In this document: positions 41,732 to 50,341 of the stretch, piece after piece | Position numbering within the stretch: position 1 is the stretch's first letter | Layout: the number at the start of each line of letters is the position of its first letter | Assembly: GCF_016592575.1 (NCBI RefSeq) | Contig: NZ_AP017470.1 | Span: 1,684,501-1,748,500 of the forward strand | Reading direction: 5' to 3' | Length of the DNA: 64,000 nucleotides | Source: Thermotomaculum hydrothermale | Lineage (GTDB): Bacteria > Acidobacteriota > Holophagae > Thermotomaculales > Thermotomaculaceae | The notes under the pieces: model-generated | Told to the model about the DNA's origin: nothing | Seen by the model: only the letters and a program-made list of their open reading frames with translations | Databases searched by the model: none | Made by a program: the position numbers and the translations under genes

Positions 41732-42984
41732 TAAAGGTTTTGCCTTCTGAAATTTCTGGAACGATAAAAATTAACCCTTCAAAATCTATTACACAGAGGG
41801 CATACGCTATTGCATCACTTTGCAATGAAAAAAGCGTAATCTTAAATCCGTCAAATAGCGACGACAGCCTTTCGTCTTTAAATATTGTAAAAGGAATGGG
41901 GAGTATTGTTGAAAGATACGAGAATTCAGTTGAAATTATAGGGCTAAAAAGAGAGGTAAAGGAAAAGTTCAACTGCAATGAGGCAGGGCTTTGTATAAGA
42001 ATGTTTACCCCCATTCTTTCCCTTTTTGAAAAAGAGATTGAGATTACAGGTAAAAACAGCCTTTTAAAAAGGCCTGTTGGAATGATGGTAAAGCCTCTTG
42101 AAAGATTGGGAGTAATTCTTGAAACCAACAACGGTTACCCCCCGATTAAAATAAAAGGGAAACTTAAAGGCGGATATACAGAGGTTGACGGAAGCATTAC
42201 TTCCCAGTTTCTAACAGGGCTTTTAATAGCCTTAACCCAGGTGGAAGAAAATTCTGAAATTAAGGTTAAAAACTTAACAAGCAAACCATACATTGACCTT
42301 ACACTTGATTTGCTTGAAAAAACAGGTGTAACAATTGAAAACAGGAATTATGAAACATTCTTCATAAAACCAAAGAAACTAAAGCCATTGAATATTAAAG
42401 TTGAGGGAGACTTCTCATCAGCCTGCTTTATGCTTGTATCAGGGGCAATTGGGGGAAAGGTTAGAGTTGAAAACCTGAATCCAGATTCCAAACAGGCAGA
42501 CAGGGAAATACTGAATATTTTACTGCAATCAGGTTGTAAAATTAAAATTGGAGAGAATTTTATAGAGACAGAACAATCCACAATTAGAAACTTTGAAATA
42601 GATGTAACAAATTGCCCTGACATTGTGCCTTCAATTATTCCCCTTGGGGCAAAGGGGGAAAAACCTTCAAAGATTTACGGAATTTCAAGGCTAAGGTTTA
42701 AAGAAAGCAACAGAGTTGAAGGGCTGATTGAAGAATTTTCAAAGATTGGAGTAAAAATTGAGGCTGACGAAAACTCAATGACAGTTTACCCATCAAACAT
42801 TATTGGGGGAAAAGCAGATTCAAGAAATGACCACAGGCTTGCAATGGCTCTTGCAGTATGCGGTCTTGTGTCAAAAAATGGAGTTGAAATTGAAAACTAC
42901 AAATGCGTTTCAAAGTCTTATCCTAATTTCTTTGAGGATTTAAGAAAACTTAAAGGAAAAGTAATTATAGAGGGGGGAAAATGA
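41728..42984 (+). CDS. aroA: 3-phosphoshikimate 1-carboxyvinyltransferase (EPSP synthase)
   Basis: 418 residues. Transfers enolpyruvyl from PEP to shikimate-3-phosphate. [17 protein letters not shown] (PEP/S3P-binding Lys), [34 protein letters not shown] and the C-terminal [28 protein letters not shown] are family blocks. The N-terminal [13 protein letters not shown] is where most enzymes read NSGTAxR, i.e. a divergent active-site loop (NEAGLCIR). Four-nt overlaps with both neighbours. Confidence 0.94.
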   Translation: MIKVLPSEISGTIKINPSKSITQRAYAIASLCNEKSVILNPSNSDDSLSSLNIVKGMGSIVERYENSVEIIGLKREVKEKFNCNEAGLCIRMFTPILSLFEKEIEITGKNSLLKRPVGMMVKPLERLGVILETNNGYPPIKIKGKLKGGYTEVDGSITSQFLTGLLIALTQVEENSEIKVKNLTSKPYIDLTLDLLEKTGVTIENRNYETFFIKPKKLKPLNIKVEGDFSSACFMLVSGAIGGKVRVENLNPDSKQADREILNILLQSGCKIKIGENFIETEQSTIRNFEIDVTNCPDIVPSIIPLGAKGEKPSKIYGISRLRFKESNRVEGLIEEFSKIGVKIEADENSMTVYPSNIIGGKADSRNDHRLAMALAVCGLVSKNGVEIENYKCVSKSYPNFFEDLRKLKGKVIIEGGK

Positions 42985-44045
42985 ACCTTGAAAAAGTGAG
43001 AAAAGAGATTGACACAATTGATTTTGAGATTATTAAACTATTAAACAGGAGAATGGAATTAGCCTTAACCTCAAAAAAGTTTAAAAAAAAGGTATTTGAC
43101 CCTGAAAGGGAAAAGCAGGTTCTCGCAAATGTTATCAATTACGCACACGGCGTTATCTCACCAGAATTTACCAAAAAACTTTTTTCCACCGTTTTGGAAG
43201 AGAGTAAATCCCTTCAAAGCAAGGATTACAAATTAATTGCTTTTCAGGGAGAGCACGGGGCGTATGGAGAGATTGCAGCGGGAAACTTCAATGGAAAAGG
43301 GATAGCCATTCCCATTAACACATTTGCAGATGTCTTCAATGGAGTTGAAAAGGGGTACTACGACTTTGGAGTTGTGCCTGTTGAAAATTCTTTAGGCGGT
43401 TCAATTCTTGATGTAAATGACCTTCTCGTCAAACACAATGTCTTTGTAATAAAGGAAATTCCAGTCAAAATCCAGCACAGCCTTTTAGTTCTTCCAGACA
43501 CAAATTACAGGGATATTAGAGTTGTTTACTCTCACCCTCAAGCACTCTCTCAATGCAAAGACTTCCTTGAAAGACACAACTTTGAAGCAAGGCCATACTA
43601 TGACACTGCAGGGGCTGCAAAAATGCTATTTGAAGAAAAACCAGACGCAACTGCGGTTATAGCAAATAAATTATGTGCAAAATTGTATCACCTTGAAGTG
43701 CTAATGGAAAATATTGAAGACCACTCTGAAAACATTACAAGGTTTTTTGCACTTTCAAACAAGCCTCAAACAAAGGGAGACAAAACATCAATTATTTTCT
43801 CTGTGAAGCACAAGGCTGGAAGTTTGTTCAATATACTTAAAATCTTTGCAGAAAACAAAATAAACCTTACAAGGATAGAATCAATGCCTGTAAGCGGTAC
43901 ACCTAACACCTATATGTTTTTCATTGATTTTGAGGGAAGTAGCGATGATAACCACATTAAAAAAACCCTAAATTTAGTAAAAGAAAATACAGACTTTTAC
44001 AAATGGCTTGGAAGCTACAATAAGGGGGAAATAGTATGCGAATAG
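42981..44045 (+). CDS. pheA: Bifunctional chorismate mutase/prephenate dehydratase (P-protein)
   Basis: 354 residues. N-terminal AroQ chorismate mutase (~1-80; RKEIDTIDFEIIKLLNRRMELA), prephenate dehydratase (~88-265; AFQGEHGAYGEIAA, GVVPVENSLGGSILDV, SHPQALSQCKDFLER, AIANKLCA-like VIANKLCAKLYHL, ENITRFFAL) and an ACT regulatory domain (GSLFNILKIFAENKINLTRIESMP). Usual ESRP is ESMP here, close to the Phe-binding site of the ACT domain. Produces phenylpyruvate. In the attenuated operon. Confidence 0.95.
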   Translation: MNLEKVRKEIDTIDFEIIKLLNRRMELALTSKKFKKKVFDPEREKQVLANVINYAHGVISPEFTKKLFSTVLEESKSLQSKDYKLIAFQGEHGAYGEIAAGNFNGKGIAIPINTFADVFNGVEKGYYDFGVVPVENSLGGSILDVNDLLVKHNVFVIKEIPVKIQHSLLVLPDTNYRDIRVVYSHPQALSQCKDFLERHNFEARPYYDTAGAAKMLFEEKPDATAVIANKLCAKLYHLEVLMENIEDHSENITRFFALSNKPQTKGDKTSIIFSVKHKAGSLFNILKIFAENKINLTRIESMPVSGTPNTYMFFIDFEGSSDDNHIKKTLNLVKENTDFYKWLGSYNKGEIVCE

Positions 44046-44815
44046 CAATAACGGGAATGGGGAAAATGGGGCGTTTTTTAGCAGAAATTTTAAAAAAACA
44101 CAATCTCTTTCTATACGACATTAATCCAGAAAAGTTGAAAAACATTAACATTGAAAATGCAGTTATTTCAAACAACCTTGAAGAGATTACTGAATTTAAC
44201 CCTCATATTGTAATAAACGCAGTCAACCTTAAAAATACAATCCCTGTTTTTAAAGAGTTAGAGGAATTTATATCCCCTAAAACAATAATTGGGGATATTG
44301 CCTCTGTTAAAGGAGACATAATTGATTATTACAAAAGCGCAAAAAATCCATTTTTCTCAATTCACCCTATGTTTGGCCCAACCTTTGCAAACTTGAACAA
44401 GGTAAAGGGGGAATGCGTTGTAATTATGGAAGAATCAGACCACTTAGCAAAAGAGTTTTTTACAGAACTTTTTGAAGACTTAGGCTTAAAGATTTACCAC
44501 TTCTCACTTGAAGAGCACGACAGAACAATGGCTTACTCTCTCACCCTTCCCTTTGTTGCAACCTTTATTTTTGCAGGCTGCATTGACATAAAAACAGTGC
44601 CAGGCACAACATTTAAAAAACACCTTGAAATAGCAAATGGGCTTTTAAGCGAAGACAACTTCCTTTTAAGCGAAATACTCTTTAACAAACACTCGGTTAA
44701 GGAGATTAATAAAGTGCAGTCTCAATTAGAGTATTTGAAACACATTATAAATCAAAAAGACAGCGAAACAGCCTTTGATTACCTTGACAGTTTAAGAAAA
44801 AATATAGAGGTATAA
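44036..44815 (+). CDS. tyrA: Prephenate dehydrogenase
   Basis: 259 residues, short for the family. N-terminal NAD(P) fold ITGMGKMGRFLAEILKKHNLFLYD, then GDIASVKGDII, SIHPMFGPTF (catalytic His region), EEHDRTMAYSLTLPF in the helical dimerisation domain. Converts prephenate to 4-hydroxyphenylpyruvate, giving the Tyr branch. No ACT domain. Start overlaps pheA by 10 nt with GGGGGAA as ribosome-binding site inside pheA. Confidence 0.92.
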   Translation: MRIAITGMGKMGRFLAEILKKHNLFLYDINPEKLKNINIENAVISNNLEEITEFNPHIVINAVNLKNTIPVFKELEEFISPKTIIGDIASVKGDIIDYYKSAKNPFFSIHPMFGPTFANLNKVKGECVVIMEESDHLAKEFFTELFEDLGLKIYHFSLEEHDRTMAYSLTLPFVATFIFAGCIDIKTVPGTTFKKHLEIANGLLSEDNFLLSEILFNKHSVKEINKVQSQLEYLKHIINQKDSETAFDYLDSLRKNIEV

Positions 44816-44816
44816 A

Positions 44817-45914
44817 ATGGTTGAATTTGCAAATAAAATAAATTTAATACCAGAGTATGTGCCGGGAAAATCAATTGAGAATATATCGGGAAAGTGGGGA
44901 ATCAAGCCTGAAAAAATTGTTAAGTTAGCATCAAACGAAAACCCCCTTGGGCCACCTGAAGAGGTTGTAAATTTTCTTGAAAAGGAAGTAAAAAATGTAA
45001 ATATTTACCCAGATAGAATTGGGATAAGCCTTTTAAAAAAACTATCAGAGTATTACAGCATTTCTGTTGAAAACCTTTTTATCGGCAACGGCTCAAGCGA
45101 AATTGTTGATATGCTTTGCCGCATTATGCTAAATCCGGGGGATTCCGGATTAACCTATGAAAAGGAATTTGCACTATACAAAACCTGCATAAAAGCAAGC
45201 GACGGAGAATTAATAGAAATTCCACTTGAAGAAAATTTCAAAAGAAATGTTGAAGCAATACCTAAAAATGTTAACGAAAACACAAAGGTAATTTTTATAG
45301 CAAATCCAAATAATCCGACAGGGGATTTTATTGAAAAAGATAACCTTGTTGAAACTATTGAGAAAATCCCTGAAAATGTTTTAACGGTTGTTGACGAGGC
45401 TTACATTGAATACATTGGGGAAGAAAACTCGCTTCTCAATTACTTTAAAGAAAGTGGAAGGGAAAACCTTGTAATTTTAAGAACCTTTTCAAAGATTTAC
45501 GGGCTTGCAGGATTGAGGGTCGGTTACTGCTTTGCAGATAAAAATATAATTAATGCTTTAAGGAAGATTAAGCTTCCGGTTAATGTTCCTTACCTTTCTC
45601 AAAAGGGGTGTGAGATAGCATTAGATTGCGAAAACTTTAAAGAAAAATCAAGAAGACTTGTTGAAGAGGAAAAGTTAAGAATTTTCGAAATTTTTAAACA
45701 AAACAATATAGAGTATATTGAGGCAAAGGGAAACTTTTACCTTGTAAAAGACAATAATGCAAGCAAAACAGTTGAAAAACTTGAATCAAAAGGTGTGGTG
45801 GTAAGAAGTCTGAAACCTTACAGCATTGACAATTATTTCAGAGTAACTGTGGGAACAGAAAGACAAAACAATATTTTTCTTGAAGAGTTTTTAAAAACAA
45901 GGGGAAAAAATTAG
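44817..45914 (+). CDS. hisC: HisC-like aminotransferase, probably aromatic
   Basis: 365-residue class I/II PLP aminotransferase: KLASNENPLGPPEEV, IYPDRIGISLLKKLSEYY, FIGNGSSEIVDMLCRIML, FIANPNNPTGDF, VVDEAYIEYIGEE, TFSKIYGLAGLRVGYCF (PLP lysine in FSK). Closest in form to histidinol-phosphate aminotransferase, but no his gene is nearby. Placed one base after tyrA at the end of the Phe/Tyr operon, it most likely transaminates phenylpyruvate and hydroxyphenylpyruvate. HisC enzymes with dual roles are well known. Confidence 0.9.
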   Translation: MVEFANKINLIPEYVPGKSIENISGKWGIKPEKIVKLASNENPLGPPEEVVNFLEKEVKNVNIYPDRIGISLLKKLSEYYSISVENLFIGNGSSEIVDMLCRIMLNPGDSGLTYEKEFALYKTCIKASDGELIEIPLEENFKRNVEAIPKNVNENTKVIFIANPNNPTGDFIEKDNLVETIEKIPENVLTVVDEAYIEYIGEENSLLNYFKESGRENLVILRTFSKIYGLAGLRVGYCFADKNIINALRKIKLPVNVPYLSQKGCEIALDCENFKEKSRRLVEEEKLRIFEIFKQNNIEYIEAKGNFYLVKDNNASKTVEKLESKGVVVRSLKPYSIDNYFRVTVGTERQNNIFLEEFLKTRGKN

Positions 45915-46276
45915 AATGGAAATTCCTTAATTTTTTCTTCAACCAATTTTTTAATGGTTTCTCTATCTTCTTCTGGTAGGTCTAAAAACTGACAACCTAC
46001 TATAGCTTTATTAACCTCTTCATCTTTTCTAACATACCTTACAGAAAGGGAAACAAGAGAATTTATTATAATCTTATCTTTGGTTTTTATGGAAGAAAGA
46101 AAAATTAAATCATCCTTTTTAAAGTCATCCCCTTTTTTAAGTGGAAGAAAAAAACTTAATCCCCCCTCACTTAAAGAAAGAAGCCTTGGCTTTAAAACAG
46201 ATTTTCCCTGAATTTCAACAAAGTAATCTTCATCTAAAGAAAAATAGACTCGCTTATGCTTTCTTTTCTCTTCCAT
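45911..46276 (-). CDS. PilZ domain protein
   Basis: 121 residues. N-terminal KRKHKRVYFS (RxxxR-type c-di-GMP arm) and SLSEGGLSFFLP (the [D/N]xSxxG motif, first position Leu-Ser here) followed by a beta-barrel pattern define PilZ. Probable c-di-GMP receptor, linking it with the GGDEF protein elsewhere in the window. Last gene of the mglA-lolA-helicase block; overlaps the convergent hisC by 4 nt and the upstream hydrolase by 1 nt. Confidence 0.8.
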   Translation of the reverse strand: MEEKRKHKRVYFSLDEDYFVEIQGKSVLKPRLLSLSEGGLSFFLPLKKGDDFKKDDLIFLSSIKTKDKIIINSLVSLSVRYVRKDEEVNKAIVGCQFLDLPEEDRETIKKLVEEKIKEFPF

Positions 46277-46908
46277 TATTTTATCCTTACAAAAGGGTTA
46301 TTCTCCTTTTCAAAGCCTATTGTTGTTGTCTCCCCATGCCCTGAAAAAACAATTGTGTTGTCAGGAAGAGTATAGAGCTTGGTTAAAATAGAGTTTTTCA
46401 AAGTCTCAAAATCTCCCCCGGGTAAATCTGTCCTTCCTATTGAAAGCTTAAAAAGGGTGTCACCTGTAAAAACAACAGAATACTTCTCTGAATAAAGGGA
46501 AATCCCGCCGGGAGTGTGGCCAGGTGTATCAAAAACCTGTAATTTTGCATCTCCAATTTCAAGAAAATCTCCCTCTTTATAGAAAAGAGGATTTTCAGGC
46601 GGTTCTTTGACCTTTAACACTGAGGCAAACATATCCCTTGGTGCATGTTCAACATACTTTAAATCTTTTTCATTTATATACCAAGGAGCCCCTGTTAAAT
46701 CAACAATATCTCTTAATCCGGCAATATGGTCTATGTGGCCGTGAGTCAAAGCAATCCACTTTACTTTAAACCCCTCTTTTAAGTAATTCTCAAGTTCAGA
46801 AGAAATTCCAGGTGCGTCAATTAAAGCTAATTCCTTATTTTCCCTATCTATTAAAACATGATTGTTAACAAAAAAAGCGTTGACAACATAGGTTTCAATT
46901 TCAATCAT
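46276..46908 (-). CDS. MBL-fold hydrolase (glyoxalase II/YcbL-like)
   Basis: 210 residues. Metal site THGHIDHIAG (HxHxDH), then TPGHTPGGISLY, VFTGDTLFKLSIGRTDLPGGDF and FSGHGETTTIGFEKENNPF, as in glyoxalase II-like YcbL proteins, which hydrolyse S-lactoylglutathione or other thioesters. GRTDLPGGD is a strong subfamily marker. Overlaps the zinc-ribbon gene upstream by 8 nt. Cytoplasmic; native thioester unknown. Confidence 0.9.
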   Translation of the reverse strand: MIEIETYVVNAFFVNNHVLIDRENKELALIDAPGISSELENYLKEGFKVKWIALTHGHIDHIAGLRDIVDLTGAPWYINEKDLKYVEHAPRDMFASVLKVKEPPENPLFYKEGDFLEIGDAKLQVFDTPGHTPGGISLYSEKYSVVFTGDTLFKLSIGRTDLPGGDFETLKNSILTKLYTLPDNTIVFSGHGETTTIGFEKENNPFVRIK

Positions 46909-47134
46909 TTAAATACCCCCTTAACTCCTTAGGTAATTTTACCATTTTCCCACAATTGCCACAAACAACTTTATATAAAGTAAATCTGTATGGAATTAAG
47001 AGAAAAAAACCTTTGTGAACAACTTTAATAACTTCTTGAGCATTTATTACTGCACCACAGTTTGGACATGTGAAGGGAGGTAAAGCAGTATCTATAATCT
47101 TATTATCTGTTTTGTGGAAGAATAAAAAAAACAT
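46901..47134 (-). CDS. Small zinc-ribbon protein
   Basis: 77 residues with CPNCGAVI and CGNCGKMV about 35 residues apart, a four-Cys zinc ribbon. The N-terminal MFFLFFHKTDN is hydrophobic. No enzymatic domain. Stop overlaps the hydrolase start; its ATG directly follows the helicase stop (47135). Could be a nucleic-acid- or protein-binding accessory; function unknown. Confidence 0.7.
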   Translation of the reverse strand: MFFLFFHKTDNKIIDTALPPFTCPNCGAVINAQEVIKVVHKGFFLLIPYRFTLYKVVCGNCGKMVKLPKELRGYLND

Positions 47135-49246
47135 TTATTCCTCCTTTTTTAAGGTATTGCCCTTTAAAATCTTTATTCCCACTCTTTTAAATTTGACAAT
47201 AACCTTGCTACCCCCATCAAGCACATTCATTACCGTTCCCTCTCCATATCTTGAATGGATTACTGTATCTCCCTTTGATAATTTATTTTCACCTTCAGAA
47301 TCGTCAATTATCTTTTCTTTTGAAGAGTAAGAAGCAGAAGAGTAATCGGGGCTTGAAAATGGAGAAAATCCAGAGATAGAAAACTTTTCAATTGGAATCT
47401 CTTTCAAAAACCTTGAAGGAGTTCTCTTTTCAAAATACCTGTCACCAAACCCCCTTGAGCGAGAAAATGTGAGGAATAAATTTGTCTTTGCCCTTGTTAT
47501 TGCAACATATATAAGCCTTCTCTCCTCTTCAATCCCTTCTAAAGAGGAAAAACTCTGGCCTGTTGGGAATACCCCCTCTTCAAGGCCAACAACAAAAACG
47601 CTGTTAAACTCAAGCCCCTTAGCTGCATGGATAGTCATTAAGTTAACTGCATCTTTGCTAATCTCATCTGTATCAGATGCAAGGGAAATTGAATCAAGAA
47701 ACTCTTTTAAAGAAGGGTTTTCAGCTCTTTGAATATACTCTTTTACAGCATTTCTGAATTCGTATATGTTTTCAATCCTTGATTCAAGTTCATGGCCAAA
47801 ATATTCACTCTTCAAAAAATCAATATATTGAGTTTCTTCTAAAAGCAAATCAAAAAAGTTTAAATCAAATTCAGCCTGCTTTAAATTATTAATTGTCTCT
47901 TTAAACGCTTTGAAAAATTTGAATTTAGGGAAATTTTCAGGGATTAAATCTATTGCTTCAAATAATGAGGTGGAATATTGCTCAAGTTTGTCAAGCGTCT
48001 TCTCTCCAATTCCCCTTTTAGGCAGGTTTATAACCCTTTTAAAGGAAACATTGTCATGTGTGTTGTTAACAAGCCTTAAAAAAGCAAGTATATCCTTTAT
48101 CTCTCTTCTTTCGTAAAACCTTATGCCGCCTACAACCCTGTATGGAATTCCCCTTTTAACAAAAGCATCCTCAAAGTGTCTTGAAAGGTAATTTGCTCTG
48201 TACAAAATTGCAATCTCTGAATGCAATTCCCCGGATTCAATCAATTCCTCAACCCTTTCAGCAACAAATTCAGCCTCTTCCCCGGGAGTTAACCCCCCAA
48301 AAATAACCATCTCACCCTTTTCTTCTCGTTCTGAAAAGAGTTTTTTTTCTATTCTATCAGGGTTGTTCGAAATAACACTGTTTGCCACTTTTAAAATCTC
48401 TCTTGTTGAACGGTAATTTTTCTCAAGTTTAATAATCTTTACATCTTCAAAATCCTCTATAAACCTTGAAACATTCTTGTATTCAGCCCCTCTCCAACCA
48501 TATATACTCTGGTCTTCATCCCCTACCACGCAAAGGTGTATTGAATTTTTTGAAAGCCTTTTTATTAACTCGTACTGCACTGTGTTTGTGTCCTGAAACT
48601 CGTCAACTAAAATAAAGGGATAATTTGAGGCATAGTAATCTAAAACTGAATCATTCTCCCTGAACAACTGCAATGTATTGAGCAACAAATCGTCAAAATC
48701 CATTAAGTTATTGTTTTTGAGATAGTTGTTGTATTCCTCTATTACATTGTTTATTAAATCGCTACTTAAATCTTTAGGAAGGCTTGTTTTTCTGCCGTTT
48801 TTGTATGCAGATATTATCCCATGCACAACCTTTGGCTTTTCTTTTAGTCTTAACCTCATATTCTTTAAAACTTCTTTCACTATTTGGACAGAGTCGTAGG
48901 AGTCGCAAACAGCAAAATCAAGAGAATAACCTAAATAATGGGCTTCTTTTCTCAAAACCCTAAGACAAAATGAATGGAATGTTGAAATCTGGCCAAAAAA
49001 GTAATTCAATTCAAGAAGGGATTCAACCCTCTCCTTCATCTCTCCCGCAGCCTTATTTGTAAAGGTTACTGCCAGTATATTCTGCTGAGGGACAAGTAAT
49101 TCTTTTACAAGATAGGCTATTTTATATGCAATTACCCTTGTTTTTCCACTACCTGCTCCTGCGGACACAAGGAGATTGCCGTTGTTATAGAGTACTGCCT
49201 CTTTCTGTGCTGAATTAAGAAGGGAAAGGTCAAAGTCTTCACTCAC
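47135..49246 (-). CDS. pcrA: UvrD/PcrA/Rep family ATP-dependent DNA helicase
   Basis: 703 residues, superfamily 1A. Motif Q/I LNSAQKEAV and VSAGAGSGKTRVIAYK, Ia NILAVTFTNKAAGEMKERV, II LVDEFQDTN, III VVGDEDQSIYGWRGA, IV LEKNYRST, V VNLMTIHAAKGLEFNSVFVVGLEEG, VI EERRLIYVAITRAK. A Ser-rich linker leads to the C-terminal KGDTVIHSRYGEGTVMNV, the Tudor-like RNA-polymerase-interacting domain of PcrA/UvrD. Roles in repair and clearing of stalled polymerase. Overlaps the upstream secreted-protein gene by 8 nt. Confidence 0.94.
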   Translation of the reverse strand: MSEDFDLSLLNSAQKEAVLYNNGNLLVSAGAGSGKTRVIAYKIAYLVKELLVPQQNILAVTFTNKAAGEMKERVESLLELNYFFGQISTFHSFCLRVLRKEAHYLGYSLDFAVCDSYDSVQIVKEVLKNMRLRLKEKPKVVHGIISAYKNGRKTSLPKDLSSDLINNVIEEYNNYLKNNNLMDFDDLLLNTLQLFRENDSVLDYYASNYPFILVDEFQDTNTVQYELIKRLSKNSIHLCVVGDEDQSIYGWRGAEYKNVSRFIEDFEDVKIIKLEKNYRSTREILKVANSVISNNPDRIEKKLFSEREEKGEMVIFGGLTPGEEAEFVAERVEELIESGELHSEIAILYRANYLSRHFEDAFVKRGIPYRVVGGIRFYERREIKDILAFLRLVNNTHDNVSFKRVINLPKRGIGEKTLDKLEQYSTSLFEAIDLIPENFPKFKFFKAFKETINNLKQAEFDLNFFDLLLEETQYIDFLKSEYFGHELESRIENIYEFRNAVKEYIQRAENPSLKEFLDSISLASDTDEISKDAVNLMTIHAAKGLEFNSVFVVGLEEGVFPTGQSFSSLEGIEEERRLIYVAITRAKTNLFLTFSRSRGFGDRYFEKRTPSRFLKEIPIEKFSISGFSPFSSPDYSSASYSSKEKIIDDSEGENKLSKGDTVIHSRYGEGTVMNVLDGGSKVIVKFKRVGIKILKGNTLKKEE

Positions 49247-49784
49247 CTATTATAATCTCCTTATTTATATCATAGTACTTCCACTTTTCAGTTCCATCTT
49301 CTAATTTAACCCTTTCATCAGGAAAACCGTATTCTTTTAAAACCTTATAGTAAGGTGAGTCTTTCCCAATTATGTCAAGAACAAGTTTTACATCCTTCCA
49401 GCGTTTGTTAAACTTAAAAACCCTGTTAACAACAATATCAATCCCCTTGTCAACAAGCTTTGTTATATCTTCAGGTTCAGGCTTTTTATATTTTGCATAA
49501 CAAAATCCATCTCCAACAAAATCCACAAAAAACTTATTAAAGTACTGGTCTATTTCAACATCAATTTTATATAATCCATCCTGATTGGTTTTTGTTTGAA
49601 CAACTTTTGAATCAACCTCAATTAACTTAAATTTTTTTAAAGAAAACTTAACTTTTTTCATTACAAGAAAAACAGGAGTATCCACAATTGGCTTTCCCTC
49701 TTCATCCATTATTGAACCTTTAATAGTAATGGAGAAAGAGTTAACGGCAAAAACAAAGAAAAGCAAAAAAGCAATCTTTTTCAT
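49239..49784 (-). CDS. Secreted protein with carboxypeptidase-regulatory-like beta domain
   Basis: 181 residues. Signal peptide MKKIAFLLFFVFAVNSFS followed by ITIKGSIMDEEGKPIVDTPVFLV and TKTNQDGLYKIDVEID, the pattern of a carboxypeptidase-D-regulatory-like (transthyretin-type) beta sandwich, then a charged C-terminal part (KVLKEYGFPDERVKLEDGTEKWKY). Periplasmic. Located between lolA and the helicase with 4- and 8-nt overlaps. Function not known. Confidence 0.65.
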   Translation of the reverse strand: MKKIAFLLFFVFAVNSFSITIKGSIMDEEGKPIVDTPVFLVMKKVKFSLKKFKLIEVDSKVVQTKTNQDGLYKIDVEIDQYFNKFFVDFVGDGFCYAKYKKPEPEDITKLVDKGIDIVVNRVFKFNKRWKDVKLVLDIIGKDSPYYKVLKEYGFPDERVKLEDGTEKWKYYDINKEIIIGE

Positions 49785-50341
49785 TTTTGAGCCTCCACTT
49801 TAAAAAGGGAACTATCAGGTTTATACCCGGGTATATAATTTGAAAATTTATACACAGTCCTTTGCTCTGTTTCATCAATAATTTCAAGCATAAGAATTTT
49901 ATCCTCTTTATTATTAAGTTTAACTTTTAAAACGGTAAAAGGCATATCATCTGTTTTAGTTTTTGGGATAAGCCTGTAAAAGTGCTCTTCCCCCTCAATC
50001 TTTTGAATAACAAAGTTTTGAGTTAATTTACTTCTATCCAGCAAAAGAGACAGAAATGGATTTGTCTTGATCTTTCCATAGTCAAGAACAATTATAGAAT
50101 TATCATCCTTATTTATCTGGTAGATCTTTTTGCAGTCTCCAACAGTTATCCTCTTATCATTTGTTGTGTATTCAAACCTGAATTTACAACCGTCAACCAC
50201 AAGAAACCCCTTATCCTCAATTTCAGGAAAAAAAGGGCTCTGAGTTTTCTGTACAAAATCAACTTTAAAGGATTTTAAATTTAAAAAACTTGATGGGAAT
50301 TGAGAAAGAAGTAAAAATACAAGGAAAAAAGCCTTTGTCAT
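49781..50341 (-). CDS. lolA: LolA-like outer-membrane lipoprotein carrier
   Basis: 186 residues with a signal peptide (MTKAFFLVFLLLSQFPSSF). The mature part starts LKSFKVDFVQKTQSPFFPEIEDKGFLVVDGCKFRFEYT, the LolA fold's start (cf. FxQ and the G.L....P.RFRW-type motif), and ends IPGYKPDSSLFKVE. LolA shuttles lipoproteins from LolCDE to the outer membrane. Two Cys (CKF, DCKK) may form a disulphide. Coupled to the MglA-like gene by a 4-nt overlap. No LolB or LolCDE here. Confidence 0.8.
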   Translation of the reverse strand: MTKAFFLVFLLLSQFPSSFLNLKSFKVDFVQKTQSPFFPEIEDKGFLVVDGCKFRFEYTTNDKRITVGDCKKIYQINKDDNSIIVLDYGKIKTNPFLSLLLDRSKLTQNFVIQKIEGEEHFYRLIPKTKTDDMPFTVLKVKLNNKEDKILMLEIIDETEQRTVYKFSNYIPGYKPDSSLFKVEAQK